DNA of 64,000 bases from Pararhizobium capsulatum DSM 1112 (GCF_030814475.1 NZ_JAUSVF010000007.1:1-64000), one strand, 5' to 3'. Shown: positions 8,819-17,716, counted from the first letter of the stretch. Numbers and translations are program-made. Notes: generated by a model from the sequence alone, not told the origin.

Positions 8819-9956
8819 GCGACCAGCCGGCGACGTTGTCGATCGCGGCGCCCAAGAGCTCGACACCATCGCCGCCGTTCTGCTGCTTGAGCGTCGCGAC
8901 GAGTTGGCAAAGCTGCTCACCGACCAGGATGTCGAGACGCTGCGCCATTTGATCAACGAGGGCATGGGCGAAAACACGCTTCGCGCGCTGACCTCCGATC
9001 TGGCTTATCTGCAGGCGTGGTCGCTGGCAGCAACTGGCACCTCCCTCCCCTTCCCAGCGCCCGAAGCCCTGCTCCTGAAATTCGTCGCCCATCACCTGTG
9101 GCAGCCGCAACAGCGGGCAGTCGATCCCGACCACGGCATGCCTGATATCGTCGCGCAGAGCCTGCGTGAGCAGGGTTTTCTGCGATCTACCGGACCGCAT
9201 GCGTCCGACACCGTGCGCCGTCGTCTGGCCTCCTGGTCAACGCTGACGAAATGGCGCGGGCTGGCCGGCTCGTTCTCCTCCCCTGCGCTGAAGTCGGCCA
9301 TCCGGTTGGCAGTGCGAGCAAAGCCGCTTCCCCGCAACCGTAAGAGTACCAAAGCCGTGACGGGGGATGTGCTGGCCAAACTGCTCGCCACCTGCACCGG
9401 CGACAACCTCCGCGATCTGCGTGATCGTGCCATCCTCATGGTCGGCTTTGCGTCCGGCGGTCGTCGCCGCAGCGAAATCGCGGGTCTGCGCAAGGAGCAA
9501 CTGACTATCGAGGCGCCGGTGACTGTCGAAGGCGGATCTCCCCTCCCCTCGCTGTCGATCCATCTTGGTAGAACCAAAACCAGTGTCGAGGATGATGAGG
9601 TCGTCTACCTGACGGGTCGTCCGGTGGACGCACTCAATGCGTGGCTTGTTGCCGGAAGAATTGACAGCGGCACTGTGTTTCGAGCCATTGATCGCTGGGG
9701 CAACGTTTCGAAGCGCGCGATCGATCCGAAGGCGATCAATGACATCCTCAAGCAACGAGCGGCCTTAGCCGGGTTGGAGCCATCGGAGTTTTCCGCGCAC
9801 GGGCTACGCTCGGGATATCTCACCGAAGCGGCCAACCGCGGCATTCCTCTTCCCGAGGCAATGGAACAGTCGAGGCATCGTTCGGTTCAGCAGGCGTCCA
9901 GCTATTACAACAACGCCACACGGCGAAGCGGACGTGCGGCACGGTTGTTGACGTGA
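8808..9956 (+). CDS. Tyrosine recombinase (XerC/D-like integrase)
   Basis: 382 aa from the ATG at 8808, inside the vapC 3' end. The N-terminal half (NTLRALTSDLAYLQAW) is a SAM-like core-binding domain. The C-terminal half has the catalytic residues: Arg in GFASGGRRRSEIAGL, a Lys in the GRTKTSVEDDE strand, H-x-x-R in SAHGLRSGYL, His/Arg in QSRHRSVQQASSYY and the Tyr there. It is not tied to an attachment site that I can see. The start is set by family length; a longer frame exists to 8685 within vapC. Confidence 0.88.
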   Translation: MATKRPAGDVVDRGAQELDTIAAVLLLERRDELAKLLTDQDVETLRHLINEGMGENTLRALTSDLAYLQAWSLAATGTSLPFPAPEALLLKFVAHHLWQPQQRAVDPDHGMPDIVAQSLREQGFLRSTGPHASDTVRRRLASWSTLTKWRGLAGSFSSPALKSAIRLAVRAKPLPRNRKSTKAVTGDVLAKLLATCTGDNLRDLRDRAILMVGFASGGRRRSEIAGLRKEQLTIEAPVTVEGGSPLPSLSIHLGRTKTSVEDDEVVYLTGRPVDALNAWLVAGRIDSGTVFRAIDRWGNVSKRAIDPKAINDILKQRAALAGLEPSEFSAHGLRSGYLTEAANRGIPLPEAMEQSRHRSVQQASSYYNNATRRSGRAARLLT

Positions 9957-9965
9957 CACTGTCCG

Positions 9966-10170
9966 TCAAAACATTCGAAGCGACTGCTGAAAGAACTCAA
10001 CAAAACCACGCGCTGCGGGCTTGGCGGCCTGCCCACTGGGAAACAGCGGGGCATTCAATCCTAGCCACTTCCCAGTCTGCAGGAACGGGCGTTAGTTGGC
10101 CTTTCATGATATAAGTGCTGGTTGCCAAGATGCCGATGACTTTACGGGCAGTGGCCGAGCTCATCTCATA
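9966..10170 (-). pseudogene. LysR-type regulator C-terminal relic
   Basis: In two successive minus-strand frames the sequence reads a LysR effector-domain tail: YIMKGQLTPVPADWEVAR, then after a frame change PLFPSGQAAKP and RGFVEFFQQSLRMF followed by a stop. Both parts fit the end of a LysR protein. The frame change and missing N-terminus mark a decayed gene. Confidence 0.5.
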
Positions 10171-10193
10171 CGGACAGACGATCTCCTTCGAAA

Positions 10194-10211
10194 TTGACAG
10201 CCGTGCAGAAT
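10194..10211 (+). repeat. 18-bp direct repeat, copy 1, before repA
   Basis: TTGACAGCCGTGCAGAAT, identical to 11613-11630 in the repA-repB gap. Its presence only in the two non-coding parts of the cassette makes it a candidate partition or regulatory site. Confidence 0.6.
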
Positions 10212-10345
10212 TTAATATTTTTCAACGGAAACAATTAGATATCCGAGTTCCAAAAGTTTGTCGTTTTTCACAGGAAGTAGCGCTTAAGCCGTTAACCATT
10301 CATTAACTAAAAACAATTTGCCGTCCTCCCAGAATCGGGCATATA

Positions 10346-10386
10346 AATAACGCTTATTAGCTGCGTTTAACGACAAAAGCGTTATT
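10346..10386. promoter_or_regulatory. Inverted repeat in the repABC leader
   Basis: AATAACGCTT at 10346 and AAGCGTTATT at 10377 are perfect 10-bp arms, separated by 21 bases containing a further GCGTT/AACG motif. It lies 15 bases before the repA start. RepA usually represses repABC by binding an operator near its start, so this is the likely target (inference). Confidence 0.55.
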
Positions 10387-10401
10387 CCCCGGAACTGGCT
10401 C

Positions 10402-11604
10402 ATGAATATGGCAATTACGATCGACACATTGGATTTTGATCAGGAGATACTTGAGCAGGGTGAGCTCATCTCCGACAATCTCAATATGCTTCGCCTCGAG
10501 CAATACCCGCCTGACGCGGAAAAGGGTCTGCGTCCTTTTTCACTAGCCGAGGTTGCTGAGTATCTAGGTGTGACTCAAAATCATATCAAGAAACTCCATT
10601 TAGAAGGGAAAGGCCCTGTTCCCACTACGACGTCATCAGGACGGCGGACCTACACAGCTGAGCAGATGCTCGAACTTAGGCAATTTCTCGACAAAAATGG
10701 CCGAAGTGACTTTAAACGTTACGTGCCCCATCGCCGCACTGGTGAGGAAATGCAAATTGTATCGGTCGTCAACTTCAAAGGCGGTTCGGGTAAAACCACA
10801 ACCACCGCTCATCTGGCACAATATCTGGCACTGACCGGCCACAGGGTGCTTGCGATTGATCTCGACCCGCAAGCTTCGCTCACCGCGCTGCACGGCATTC
10901 AGCCCGAATTAGACAAGAATCCCTCTATGTTTGAGGCGCTTCGGTACGACGATGAAAGAAAATCGATCGGGAGCATTATCCAACCGACAAACTTTCCAGG
11001 GCTGGACATCATCCCTGCGAATCTTGAGCTACAAGAATATGAGTATCAAACGCCTCTGGCGGCGTCGAATAAAAGCTCGCCAGAGGGCAGGCTATTTTTC
11101 ACTCGGATCTCTAATGCCCTTAAGGAAGTCGATGATCAATATGATGTGGTTGTCATCGATTGCCCACCGCAGCTTGGCTACTTGACACTGACTGCGTTGA
11201 CAGCATCGACCTCAGTACTGATTACCGTGCATCCGCAAATGCTGGACATCATGTCAATGAGCCAGTTTTTGCTGATGCTCGGGGGCATTTTGCAATCGAT
11301 TAAAGGAGCAGGGGCGCGAGTCAAATTGAACTGGTTCCGCTATTTGGTTACTCGATACGAGCCGACGGATGGCCCACAAGCACAGATGGTGGGCTTCATG
11401 CAAGCAATGTTCAACAAGCGAATGCTTCAGAACCAGATGTTGAAATCCACGGCAATCAGCGATGCTGGGATCACGAAGCAGACCTTGTATGAAGTGGAGA
11501 GAAGTCAGTTCACGCGCTCAACGTATGATCGAGCATTGGAGTGTCTCAACAGTGTAAATGCTGAGATTGCCGGACTAGTTCATAAAGCCTGGGGTCGGAA
11601 GTAA
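10402..11604 (+). CDS. repA: Plasmid partitioning ATPase RepA (ParA type)
   Basis: 400 aa. An N-terminal winged-helix part (FSLAEVAEYLGVTQNHIKKL, residues 46-65) is followed by the ParA ATPase: deviant Walker A KGGSGKTTTT at 126-135, AIDLDPQASLT as the A' motif, and VVIDCPPQLGYLTL as Walker B. RepA drives segregation with RepB and represses the operon. First gene of repABC; 75 bases separate it from repB. The ATG at 10402 or the one at 10408 could be used. Confidence 0.96.
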   Translation: MNMAITIDTLDFDQEILEQGELISDNLNMLRLEQYPPDAEKGLRPFSLAEVAEYLGVTQNHIKKLHLEGKGPVPTTTSSGRRTYTAEQMLELRQFLDKNGRSDFKRYVPHRRTGEEMQIVSVVNFKGGSGKTTTTAHLAQYLALTGHRVLAIDLDPQASLTALHGIQPELDKNPSMFEALRYDDERKSIGSIIQPTNFPGLDIIPANLELQEYEYQTPLAASNKSSPEGRLFFTRISNALKEVDDQYDVVVIDCPPQLGYLTLTALTASTSVLITVHPQMLDIMSMSQFLLMLGGILQSIKGAGARVKLNWFRYLVTRYEPTDGPQAQMVGFMQAMFNKRMLQNQMLKSTAISDAGITKQTLYEVERSQFTRSTYDRALECLNSVNAEIAGLVHKAWGRK

Positions 11605-11612
11605 TGCGAATC

Positions 11613-11630
11613 TTGACAGCCGTGCAGAAT
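11613..11630 (+). repeat. 18-bp direct repeat, copy 2, between repA and repB
   Basis: Identical to 10194-10211. It is followed by TAACG-N6-CGTTA (11651-11666), a short inverted repeat resembling the AACG/CGTT units of the leader. The repA-repB gap is a usual location of parS sites in repABC plasmids. Confidence 0.6.
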
Positions 11631-11679
11631 GACGAAAATCGTAATCAACATAACGATTTAGCGTTAGGGGGGACCTTTT

Positions 11680-12672
11680 ATGGCCAGAAAGCATAGTTTG
11701 GCAAACTTTACGGTCCCGAATTCTGACGTCGCGCAAAAAACCACAGAGGCGCGTAGCGAATATACGAAACGCGGTGCTTCCCGATCGATGATCCAGTCAC
11801 TGGATGAGATGGCGGAGAACACCGTGAGGTTGCTTGAGGGCGAAACCATTGTCGCGCTCGATCCCAATGTTCTCGATGCTTCCTTCATTTCAGACCGCAT
11901 CGAAGACGATCCGCAAGATTTTGAATCTTTGCGAGAGGCGATTCGGCAGTCTGGCCAACTGACACCAATACTGGTGCGGCCAAATCCGGATGATCCGGAT
12001 CGGTATATGATCGTGTTTGGTCATCGCCGCGCCCGCGCTGCCCGTGAGCTTGGCATCTCGGTACGAGCTGTAATCAAACCTTTCGAGGACATCGCTCATG
12101 TCATTGCGCAAGGACAGGAAAATACCGCTCGCGCCGACCTAACTTTTATTGAGAAGGCTCTCTTTGCCCATAAACTATCGAATAGTGCCATGACGAAAGA
12201 AACAATCAAAACGGCGCTAACAATCGACGACACGTTACTTTCCCGCATGCTCTCGGTAGTCGAGTGCGTCCCGGATGAGGTACTAAATGCCATCGGAGCA
12301 GGTAAGGGAGTCGGACGTGATCGTTGGGAGGAGTTGAAGAAGCTAATTCAACGCGGAACCAACGAGGAGCGGGCGGTGGCCTTCACTATGTCTCCCGCCT
12401 TTGAGAAAACAGCGCCCGAAGGCAGGTTCAACGCTCTTCTATCCGAACTTAAAAGCGCGAAACTGCCAAAGCGTGCAGGCCGAAAGCCGAGCGAGAAAAC
12501 CTTCTCGATAGCAGACGATGCGGTTCGCATAACAACCCGTGAAGCAGGACGAACTTTTACGTTGGCACTGACTGCAAAGGAAGCGTCGACGTTCGGGACA
12601 TTTGTCTCGGACCAACTGGAAGCACTTTACCGTGCTTTCCGTGACAGAGAGCAAGGACAGACAGGAGAATAA
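11680..12672 (+). CDS. repB: Plasmid partitioning protein RepB (ParB type)
   Basis: 330 aa. The ParB/Srx N-terminal domain is clear: LDPNVLDASFISDR, then LREAIRQSGQLTPILVRPN and the CTPase-type GHRRARAARELG box, followed by the helix-turn-helix region (ENTARADLTFIEKALFAHKL, TALTIDDTLLSRMLSVV). It binds the centromere-like parS sites and works with RepA. A good GGGGGGA ribosome site lies before the ATG. The gap to repC carries the antisense RNA candidate. Confidence 0.95.
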   Translation: MARKHSLANFTVPNSDVAQKTTEARSEYTKRGASRSMIQSLDEMAENTVRLLEGETIVALDPNVLDASFISDRIEDDPQDFESLREAIRQSGQLTPILVRPNPDDPDRYMIVFGHRRARAARELGISVRAVIKPFEDIAHVIAQGQENTARADLTFIEKALFAHKLSNSAMTKETIKTALTIDDTLLSRMLSVVECVPDEVLNAIGAGKGVGRDRWEELKKLIQRGTNEERAVAFTMSPAFEKTAPEGRFNALLSELKSAKLPKRAGRKPSEKTFSIADDAVRITTREAGRTFTLALTAKEASTFGTFVSDQLEALYRAFRDREQGQTGE

Positions 12673-12682
12673 TCGCAAAAGA

Positions 12683-12732
12683 AAAAAGCCCCCGAACGTC
12701 GCCGTCGCGGAAGCTTTCCTCGTAGTCTCAGC
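12683..12732 (-). ncRNA. Counter-transcribed RNA (incA-type ctRNA) candidate
   Basis: In the repB-repC gap the minus strand has a -35 box TTGACT (12762-12767), a 17-bp spacer and a -10 box GATTCT (12739-12744). About 50 bases later a GC-rich segment ends in GGGGGCTTTTTTC. This layout matches the small antisense RNAs that control RepC synthesis and incompatibility in repABC plasmids. Ends are estimated from the promoter and the T-run. Confidence 0.7.
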
Positions 12733-12825
12733 AACTCGAGAATCGCATTTCCCCGAATCACAGTCAAGAGTCTTTGGCATCGTTTTGGTGAGCGGATTTC
12801 TTTTGCCTTTTGAAAGGTGAAGGAA

Positions 12826-14040
12826 ATGCAGAGTGGAAGTGTGACGACGCCCTTTGGGCGGCGGCCGATGACGCTTGCCTTGATCAGGGGACAGCTGGAG
12901 ACAGCGGGCGCCAAGCAGGGCAGGTCGGTCGACAAATGGAAGATCTACCGTGACGCCTGCGACGCACGCACGAGGTTTGGCCTGCGGGACCGTGCCCTGG
13001 CGGTTCTCAACGCCTTGCTGACGTTTTATCCGGAGACCGAACTGAGCGACGACGAAAACCTCGTGGTGTTTCCGTCGAATGCGCAGCTGACAGCACGCGC
13101 CAACGGTATTGCCGGCACGACACTTCGCGAGAACCTGGCACTGCTGGTCGATGCTGGCCTGATCCACCGAAACGACAGCCCGAATGGCAAGCGTTATGCC
13201 CGCAAGGGCAGGGACGGGGCGATCGAAACCGCCTATGGCTTCAGCCTGGCTCCGCTTCTCGCGCGCGCCGAAGAGCTTGCGCTGATGGCGCAGGATGTCG
13301 CCGAAGAGCGACGGCGCCTCAAAATCCTGAAAGAACGGATCTCGCTGCGCCGTAGAGATATCCGCAAGCTGATCTCTGCCGCCATGGAGGAGGGGGCTTC
13401 CGGTGACTGGGGCATGGTTGAAGGTCACTACATCGCCGCTGTCGGACGTCTTTCGAAGGTAAAATCCGGTGAGGAACTGTCCGGATGCGCCGAGGAACTC
13501 GACCTTCTGCATGAAGAAGTGGTCAACCTGCTGGAACTTCAGCTGATTTCAGAAAAAACCGTCACCATTGATGGCGAATACCGTCAGCACATACAGAATT
13601 CAAAAACCGAATCCAGCTATGAACTTGAACCTCGCTCTGAAAACGAGCAGGGCGAACCGGCCGTGCCAGACAACCAGCCGAAGCGGGAGACGCCGCAGGT
13701 GTTTCCGTTGGGACTGGTGTTGCGAGCCTGCCCGGAGATGTCCGCTTACGGGCAGGGGGGCAAGATCGAGAACTGGCGCGACATGCGCTCAGCTGCCGTG
13801 GTGGTGCGATCGATGCTCGGGGTCAGCCCGTCGGCCTACGAGGAGGCCTGCGAAGCGCTTGGGGCCGAGAATGCCGCGGTCGCGATTGCTTGCATTCTCG
13901 AGCGGGCCGGGCACATCAACTCGGCCGGCGGCTATCTGCGGGATCTCACGGCGCGCGCGCGGCGAGGGGAGTTTTCCATTGGACCGATGCTGATGGCGTT
14001 GCTGCGGCTCAACGGGACGGTGCAGCAGAAAACCGGGTGA
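12826..14040 (+). CDS. repC: Replication initiator RepC
   Basis: 404 aa from ATG 12826. The opening MQSGSVTTPFGRRPMTLALI is the standard RepC N-terminus, which decides this start over an upstream GTG at 12817; AGGTGAAGG provides the ribosome site. The N-terminal DNA-binding domain extends through FPSNAQLTARANGIAGTTLR. RepC initiates replication at an origin that in known repABC plasmids lies inside repC; the AT-richer patch around 13560-13640 is the likely place. Expression is probably limited by the ctRNA. Confidence 0.95.
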   Translation: MQSGSVTTPFGRRPMTLALIRGQLETAGAKQGRSVDKWKIYRDACDARTRFGLRDRALAVLNALLTFYPETELSDDENLVVFPSNAQLTARANGIAGTTLRENLALLVDAGLIHRNDSPNGKRYARKGRDGAIETAYGFSLAPLLARAEELALMAQDVAEERRRLKILKERISLRRRDIRKLISAAMEEGASGDWGMVEGHYIAAVGRLSKVKSGEELSGCAEELDLLHEEVVNLLELQLISEKTVTIDGEYRQHIQNSKTESSYELEPRSENEQGEPAVPDNQPKRETPQVFPLGLVLRACPEMSAYGQGGKIENWRDMRSAAVVVRSMLGVSPSAYEEACEALGAENAAVAIACILERAGHINSAGGYLRDLTARARRGEFSIGPMLMALLRLNGTVQQKTG

Positions 14041-14149
14041 GGGCAGGCGGACGCAGAGTTCAACACTACTGGTTTGGGACGAACAGAATGAGCTCACAGT
14101 ACGACATGTTTGAGATCGAGCAGCGCCCGGCGCCAACGGGAAACAGGTC

Positions 14150-14250
14150 ATGGAATTAGTCAAAGAAGGTCGCCGCTATCGCTGGATCGCTTGCGACCTC
14201 GCCATCACCAAGAATATGGTTGCCGATATAGCGATCCGAAGTCGTGTTGA
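14150..14250 (+). pseudogene. Resolvase/invertase C-terminal relic
   Basis: The frame reads LVKEGRRYRWIACDLAITKN then MVADIAIR, matching the helix-turn-helix tail of serine resolvases (GRSYRWIARDLGISKNTV-type). No catalytic Ser domain precedes it. The rest of 14041-14352 shows nothing else. Confidence 0.5.
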
Positions 14251-14352
14251 AAACAAAAGACAAAGTCCGGCCCACTACCACCTTTCAGCCGGTTCTCAGC
14301 AAGGACCTAACGGGTGGCATACCAGCGATTATGCGTCGCGATAGGTGAACCG

Positions 14353-14916
14353 ATGAAGATACTCGCAATTTCAGGCAGCGCACGCCGACTGTCCACCAAC
14401 ACTGCATTGTTGAAGGCGATGCAGGTCATAGCTCCCACAGGTATCGTCATTGATGTGTTCGATGGCATAGGGGATTTGCCTGTCTTTTCGCCCGATCTCG
14501 AAGGTTCTGACGAGCCGGATAACGTACGGATTTTTAAACAGGCGATTTCGGAAAGTGACGGGTTACTCATTTCCAGCCCCGAATACGTTCGCAGCATCCC
14601 CGGCGGCTTGAAAAATGCGATCGATTGGCTCGTTTCAGGGGATCAGGTGATTGGGAAATCCATTGCTCTTGTCCATGCCTCGCACCGCGGAGACGACATG
14701 TTAAACATCCTGCGAACGGTGCTTGCGACGGTAAGTCCCAATTTCAATGAAGGCCTGTTCTTTCGATTTCCGGTGATGAAGAATACGCCGGAACAGATCC
14801 TTGAGATTCTCCGGGCCCCTTCCAATCGCGAAAGGGCCGAAAGATTTCTCAAGGACTTCGCTTCCTTCTGTCAGAATCCAAGTGTTGATAGTCCGACCTT
14901 CCAACTGGGACGTTAG
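14353..14916 (+). CDS. NADPH-dependent FMN reductase family protein
   Basis: 187 aa flavodoxin-like protein. MKILAISGSARRLSTNTALLK contains the FMN-phosphate loop (GSARRLSTN) and SSPEYVRSIPGGLKNAIDWL is the family's conserved second half. Members reduce FMN, quinones or azo compounds with NADPH in the cytoplasm. The start is preceded by AGGTGAACCG. Codons 14-26 are duplicated as a 40-bp stray repeat at 17717-17756, marking the boundary of a mobile-looking 3.3-kb module. Confidence 0.88.
   Translation: MKILAISGSARRLSTNTALLKAMQVIAPTGIVIDVFDGIGDLPVFSPDLEGSDEPDNVRIFKQAISESDGLLISSPEYVRSIPGGLKNAIDWLVSGDQVIGKSIALVHASHRGDDMLNILRTVLATVSPNFNEGLFFRFPVMKNTPEQILEILRAPSNRERAERFLKDFASFCQNPSVDSPTFQLGR
14391..14430 (+). 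repeat. 40-bp direct repeat, copy 1
   Basis: Lies inside the FMN reductase gene and is identical to 17717-17756. The two copies bracket the SnoaL, SDR and LysR genes. Confidence 0.85.
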
Positions 14917-15042
14917 TCAGCGAGTGTATCCGACGGGGTTGGGGTGTATAACCCGCGAAAATTACACCGCAAGCGAAAACGCTTCGAGTGTCATTTCGCC
15001 CCTGCTTGAACCGATGTGGACCGCTCCGAGCAGAACGGCGAT

Positions 15043-15594
15043 TTATTTCTTGACGATACCCAATTGACCGAGAAGGGTCAGGTTGTCTTCGATGTGCCAG
15101 TTATCCGTGACTTTGCCGTCGGTGATCTTGAGCAGGTCTGTTGCGATAAACCTTACTGCCTGACCATGGCCCTGGACGTCGCCGAAGTTCCCAGTGAAAT
15201 GACCCGTAAACTCCATATGGACGGTGACGTAATCACCGCTGAAAATCATTTTCCTGATTTCCACTTTCAGGTCCGGGACGGCTACCCTAAAGTTCTTTGA
15301 CGCGAATGCTGGCCCCTGAGGCCCCTGGGGCCGACCTTCAGGAAGAGTGTGGTCGGTAAATGTGGAGCCGATGGCTTGATCCAGCAACTTCACATCTCCG
15401 GTGTTCCAAAAGTCATAAAAGGTCGTCGCCGCCTTTTCAGTCTGCGCTTCGACTGCCTTGTCCGACCCGTGAACGACGTCGTGGATCTTGACCTTTTCCT
15501 GTGCTGCGACTGTCGTGGCACCAGCGAGGCAAGTCACCAATACGATCATCGGAACGCTGAGTTTGTTCAGAATGTACACTGGTTTACTCTTCAT
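15043..15594 (-). CDS. Exported SnoaL-like (NTF2-fold) protein
   Basis: 183 aa. A signal peptide is visible (basic start, hydrophobic VPMIVLVTCLAGATTVAAQE with a likely cleavage after AAQ or VAA). The mature part follows the SnoaL/ester-cyclase pattern: FYDFWNTGDVKLLDQAIG, FTDHTLPEGRPQGPQG, RVAVPDLKVEI and DNWHIEDNLTLLGQLGIV. Substrate unknown; many exported members are of undetermined activity. It lies convergent with the FMN reductase gene. Confidence 0.82.
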   Translation of the reverse strand: MKSKPVYILNKLSVPMIVLVTCLAGATTVAAQEKVKIHDVVHGSDKAVEAQTEKAATTFYDFWNTGDVKLLDQAIGSTFTDHTLPEGRPQGPQGPAFASKNFRVAVPDLKVEIRKMIFSGDYVTVHMEFTGHFTGNFGDVQGHGQAVRFIATDLLKITDGKVTDNWHIEDNLTLLGQLGIVKK

Positions 15595-15826
15595 GTTGGA
15601 TTGTAGTTTGATAGGGCATGATCGAAGAATTCGTTTTCAAACCCGGCATGTAAGCCACCTCTGGCGAGCAGACGCTCCATGGGGTTCTCGCCGGCCTAGA
15701 GGCAGAATCCGGGAAACTCGAAGTCAGGGCGGAAACCCGACTTCAGCCCCAGAATTTGCTCCAAGAACGCGCGTGTTTCCTAAAGTTTCGCGGTGCGGAG
15801 AGTGACGTGATCGAGAGCTGCCAGCA

Positions 15827-16540
15827 TTAGGCGATCACGCCGCCACCATCGACGCGAACCGTTGAACCGGTCGCAAATGGGGTGGTCATCAAGAACACGA
15901 CGGCGTTGGCGATATCGGACGGTTCACCTATCGTCCTCGCTGGCAAGTTGTTAGCCACGCGTTCAAACATAGCTTCTTTTGCTGCCAGGTCCATTTTGCC
16001 CCAAAGCGGCGTGTTGATTAGGCCGGGGGAGACGGTGTTCACCCTTACTGGCGAAAACTCAAGCGCCAAGCCTCGTGCCAAAGCTTCAAGGGCGGCATTG
16101 ATTGCGCCCTGGAGCACAGATGTTGCCGATGGTCGCTCGCTCAAGAAACCCGATACGAAGGTGAGGGTGCCTCGTTCTTTGATCCTAGCCTCCTTGGCAA
16201 TCCTATACGCGCCCCAGAATTTGCTTTCCATTGCGCGCTTGGCGTCCTCGAGTGGAAGGATGCGGAGAGAACCGGAGGGGGTTTGCGCGGCGGAAACGAC
16301 GACGTGGTCGAATGAATCACGAGCGCTGAAGAACTTCTGAACCTCGCCATTGTCGGACGTGTCCAAGGCAGCGATTTCCACACCATTGCCGATGGTGGAA
16401 GCGGCTGCGTCAAGCTTTTCAAGCGACCGGGAAACGATCGTAACACGGGCTCCCAGTTCGGATGCCTGTGTTGCAACAGCAAGACCAATTCCCGAACTTC
16501 CGCCAACGACGAGAACGCGCGAGTCCAACAGCTTCGACAT
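15827..16540 (-). CDS. SDR-family oxidoreductase lacking the usual Tyr-Lys pair
   Basis: 237 aa Rossmann protein with the NAD(P) loop GGSSGIGLA near residue 14, the NAA-equivalent VSAAQ, and SPGLINTPLW followed by a GSTVRVDGGGVI end. The catalytic Ser (LTFVSGF) is present, but the Y-x-x-x-K motif expected about 13 residues on is replaced by SVLQGAINAAL. This belongs to a known divergent SDR subgroup, so activity may be altered. It is divergent from a LysR gene whose product probably controls it. Confidence 0.85.
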   Translation of the reverse strand: MSKLLDSRVLVVGGSSGIGLAVATQASELGARVTIVSRSLEKLDAAASTIGNGVEIAALDTSDNGEVQKFFSARDSFDHVVVSAAQTPSGSLRILPLEDAKRAMESKFWGAYRIAKEARIKERGTLTFVSGFLSERPSATSVLQGAINAALEALARGLALEFSPVRVNTVSPGLINTPLWGKMDLAAKEAMFERVANNLPARTIGEPSDIANAVVFLMTTPFATGSTVRVDGGGVIA

Positions 16541-16587
16541 ATTTTAACTCCTTGTGAATGGATCGTCTTAGACAAGATAGCCTCCTA

Positions 16588-16598
16588 CTCTTGCAGCA
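16588..16598. promoter_or_regulatory. Palindrome between SDR and lysR
   Basis: CTTGCAGCAAG, a perfect palindrome around one base in the 104-bp divergent gap. LysR proteins usually bind interrupted palindromes in such gaps; role inferred. Confidence 0.4.
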
Positions 16599-16644
16599 AG
16601 AATAGCTGTTGCGAGCGAGGGTCTGTTGCTATATCGGCAAGAGT

Positions 16645-17565
16645 ATGAGTGATAATTTGCTCGAAATGCGGATCTTCGTGCGGGTCATGATGTCAGGAAG
16701 TCTTTCGCGAGCAGCGAGGGACACCGGGCTCTCGCTGACCGTGATCAGCCGAAAACTTTCACGTTTGGAGGATCGCCTTGGCGTGCGGCTTATCAACCGC
16801 ACAACACGGTCTCTTTCGGCAACAGAGGAAGGACAACGCTTTTACGAACGATGCTCGAGAATTCTCGACGAGATTGACGAGGCGGAGGCTGAAGTTTCCA
16901 GCGGAAGCGAAACGGCTACAGGTCTCTTGAAGATTACCACAACCTTTGCGTTTGGGAGTCGGTGGCTCGTCCCGCTAATGGAGGAGTTCCAACAACAGCA
17001 TCCAAATCTCGTGCTGCAACTGGATACCAACGATGGTATCGCGAATATCGTCGAGAGCGGCTACGATCTCGCCATAAGGTTTGGCGAGCTCTCGGATTCG
17101 AGTCTGATTGCGCGAAGATTAGCGTCCAACCGCCGTGTTATCTGCGGCGCTCCAAGTTATCTAGCGAAGCGAGGACGGCCTGTCACAATCGAGGACCTCG
17201 TTGCGCACGACGCAATCGTCTTCGGCGAACCGATGAACACGCAGTGGTCCTTCGTTGACGACCGTGTCGTCAATGTTAATTGGAAGATCGCTCTCAATAA
17301 CGGTGAGTTGGCACACCAGTCCGCCTTGCGCGGTCACGGCCTTGTTCTGAAGTCGATCTGGGATGTAGAGGATGATGTTCGGTCTGGAAGATTGGAGATT
17401 GTCCTTCCGGAGGTCTCTGCGCTCGCTGCGCCGTTACATGCTGTCTATCCCCACAACCGCCTGTCTGCCGCTAAGCTAAGGTTATGTATCGATTTCCTCG
17501 CGGACCGACTGAAATTGGCGCAAGCGCAATTTGACTACGAGTTGCGGGGGCGGAGCCGGTCGTAG
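16645..17565 (+). CDS. LysR-family transcriptional regulator
   Basis: 306 aa from ATG 16645. The N-terminal winged helix is clear (MRIFVRVMMSGSLSRAARDT, LSRLEDRLGVRLINRTTRSL); the effector domain follows (GLLKITTTFAFGSRWLVPLM, YDLAIRFGELSDSSLIARRL), typical of the group that controls neighbouring SDR/oxidoreductase genes. Divergent orientation to the SDR suggests it regulates it. A longer frame starting at 16609 lacks the standard N-terminus. Confidence 0.93.
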   Translation: MSDNLLEMRIFVRVMMSGSLSRAARDTGLSLTVISRKLSRLEDRLGVRLINRTTRSLSATEEGQRFYERCSRILDEIDEAEAEVSSGSETATGLLKITTTFAFGSRWLVPLMEEFQQQHPNLVLQLDTNDGIANIVESGYDLAIRFGELSDSSLIARRLASNRRVICGAPSYLAKRGRPVTIEDLVAHDAIVFGEPMNTQWSFVDDRVVNVNWKIALNNGELAHQSALRGHGLVLKSIWDVEDDVRSGRLEIVLPEVSALAAPLHAVYPHNRLSAAKLRLCIDFLADRLKLAQAQFDYELRGRSRS

Positions 17566-17716
17566 GTTGGCATTTGCGGGCCAGCTGCTGCGGCAATTTC
17601 CAAAAACGTGCTTGCACAGCAACCGCCCAAGCCTGACCACCCGTGGACGGCTGCGTGGCGCCCAAGACGCCAGTACGGGATGGCGGGCTGCAAGGGCGCG
17701 TTGGCAAAGGTCGAAT

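Noticed and set aside
12439..13512. 357-codon minus-strand open frame over the repB-repC junction
   Set aside because: Antisense to repB and repC; not protein-like.
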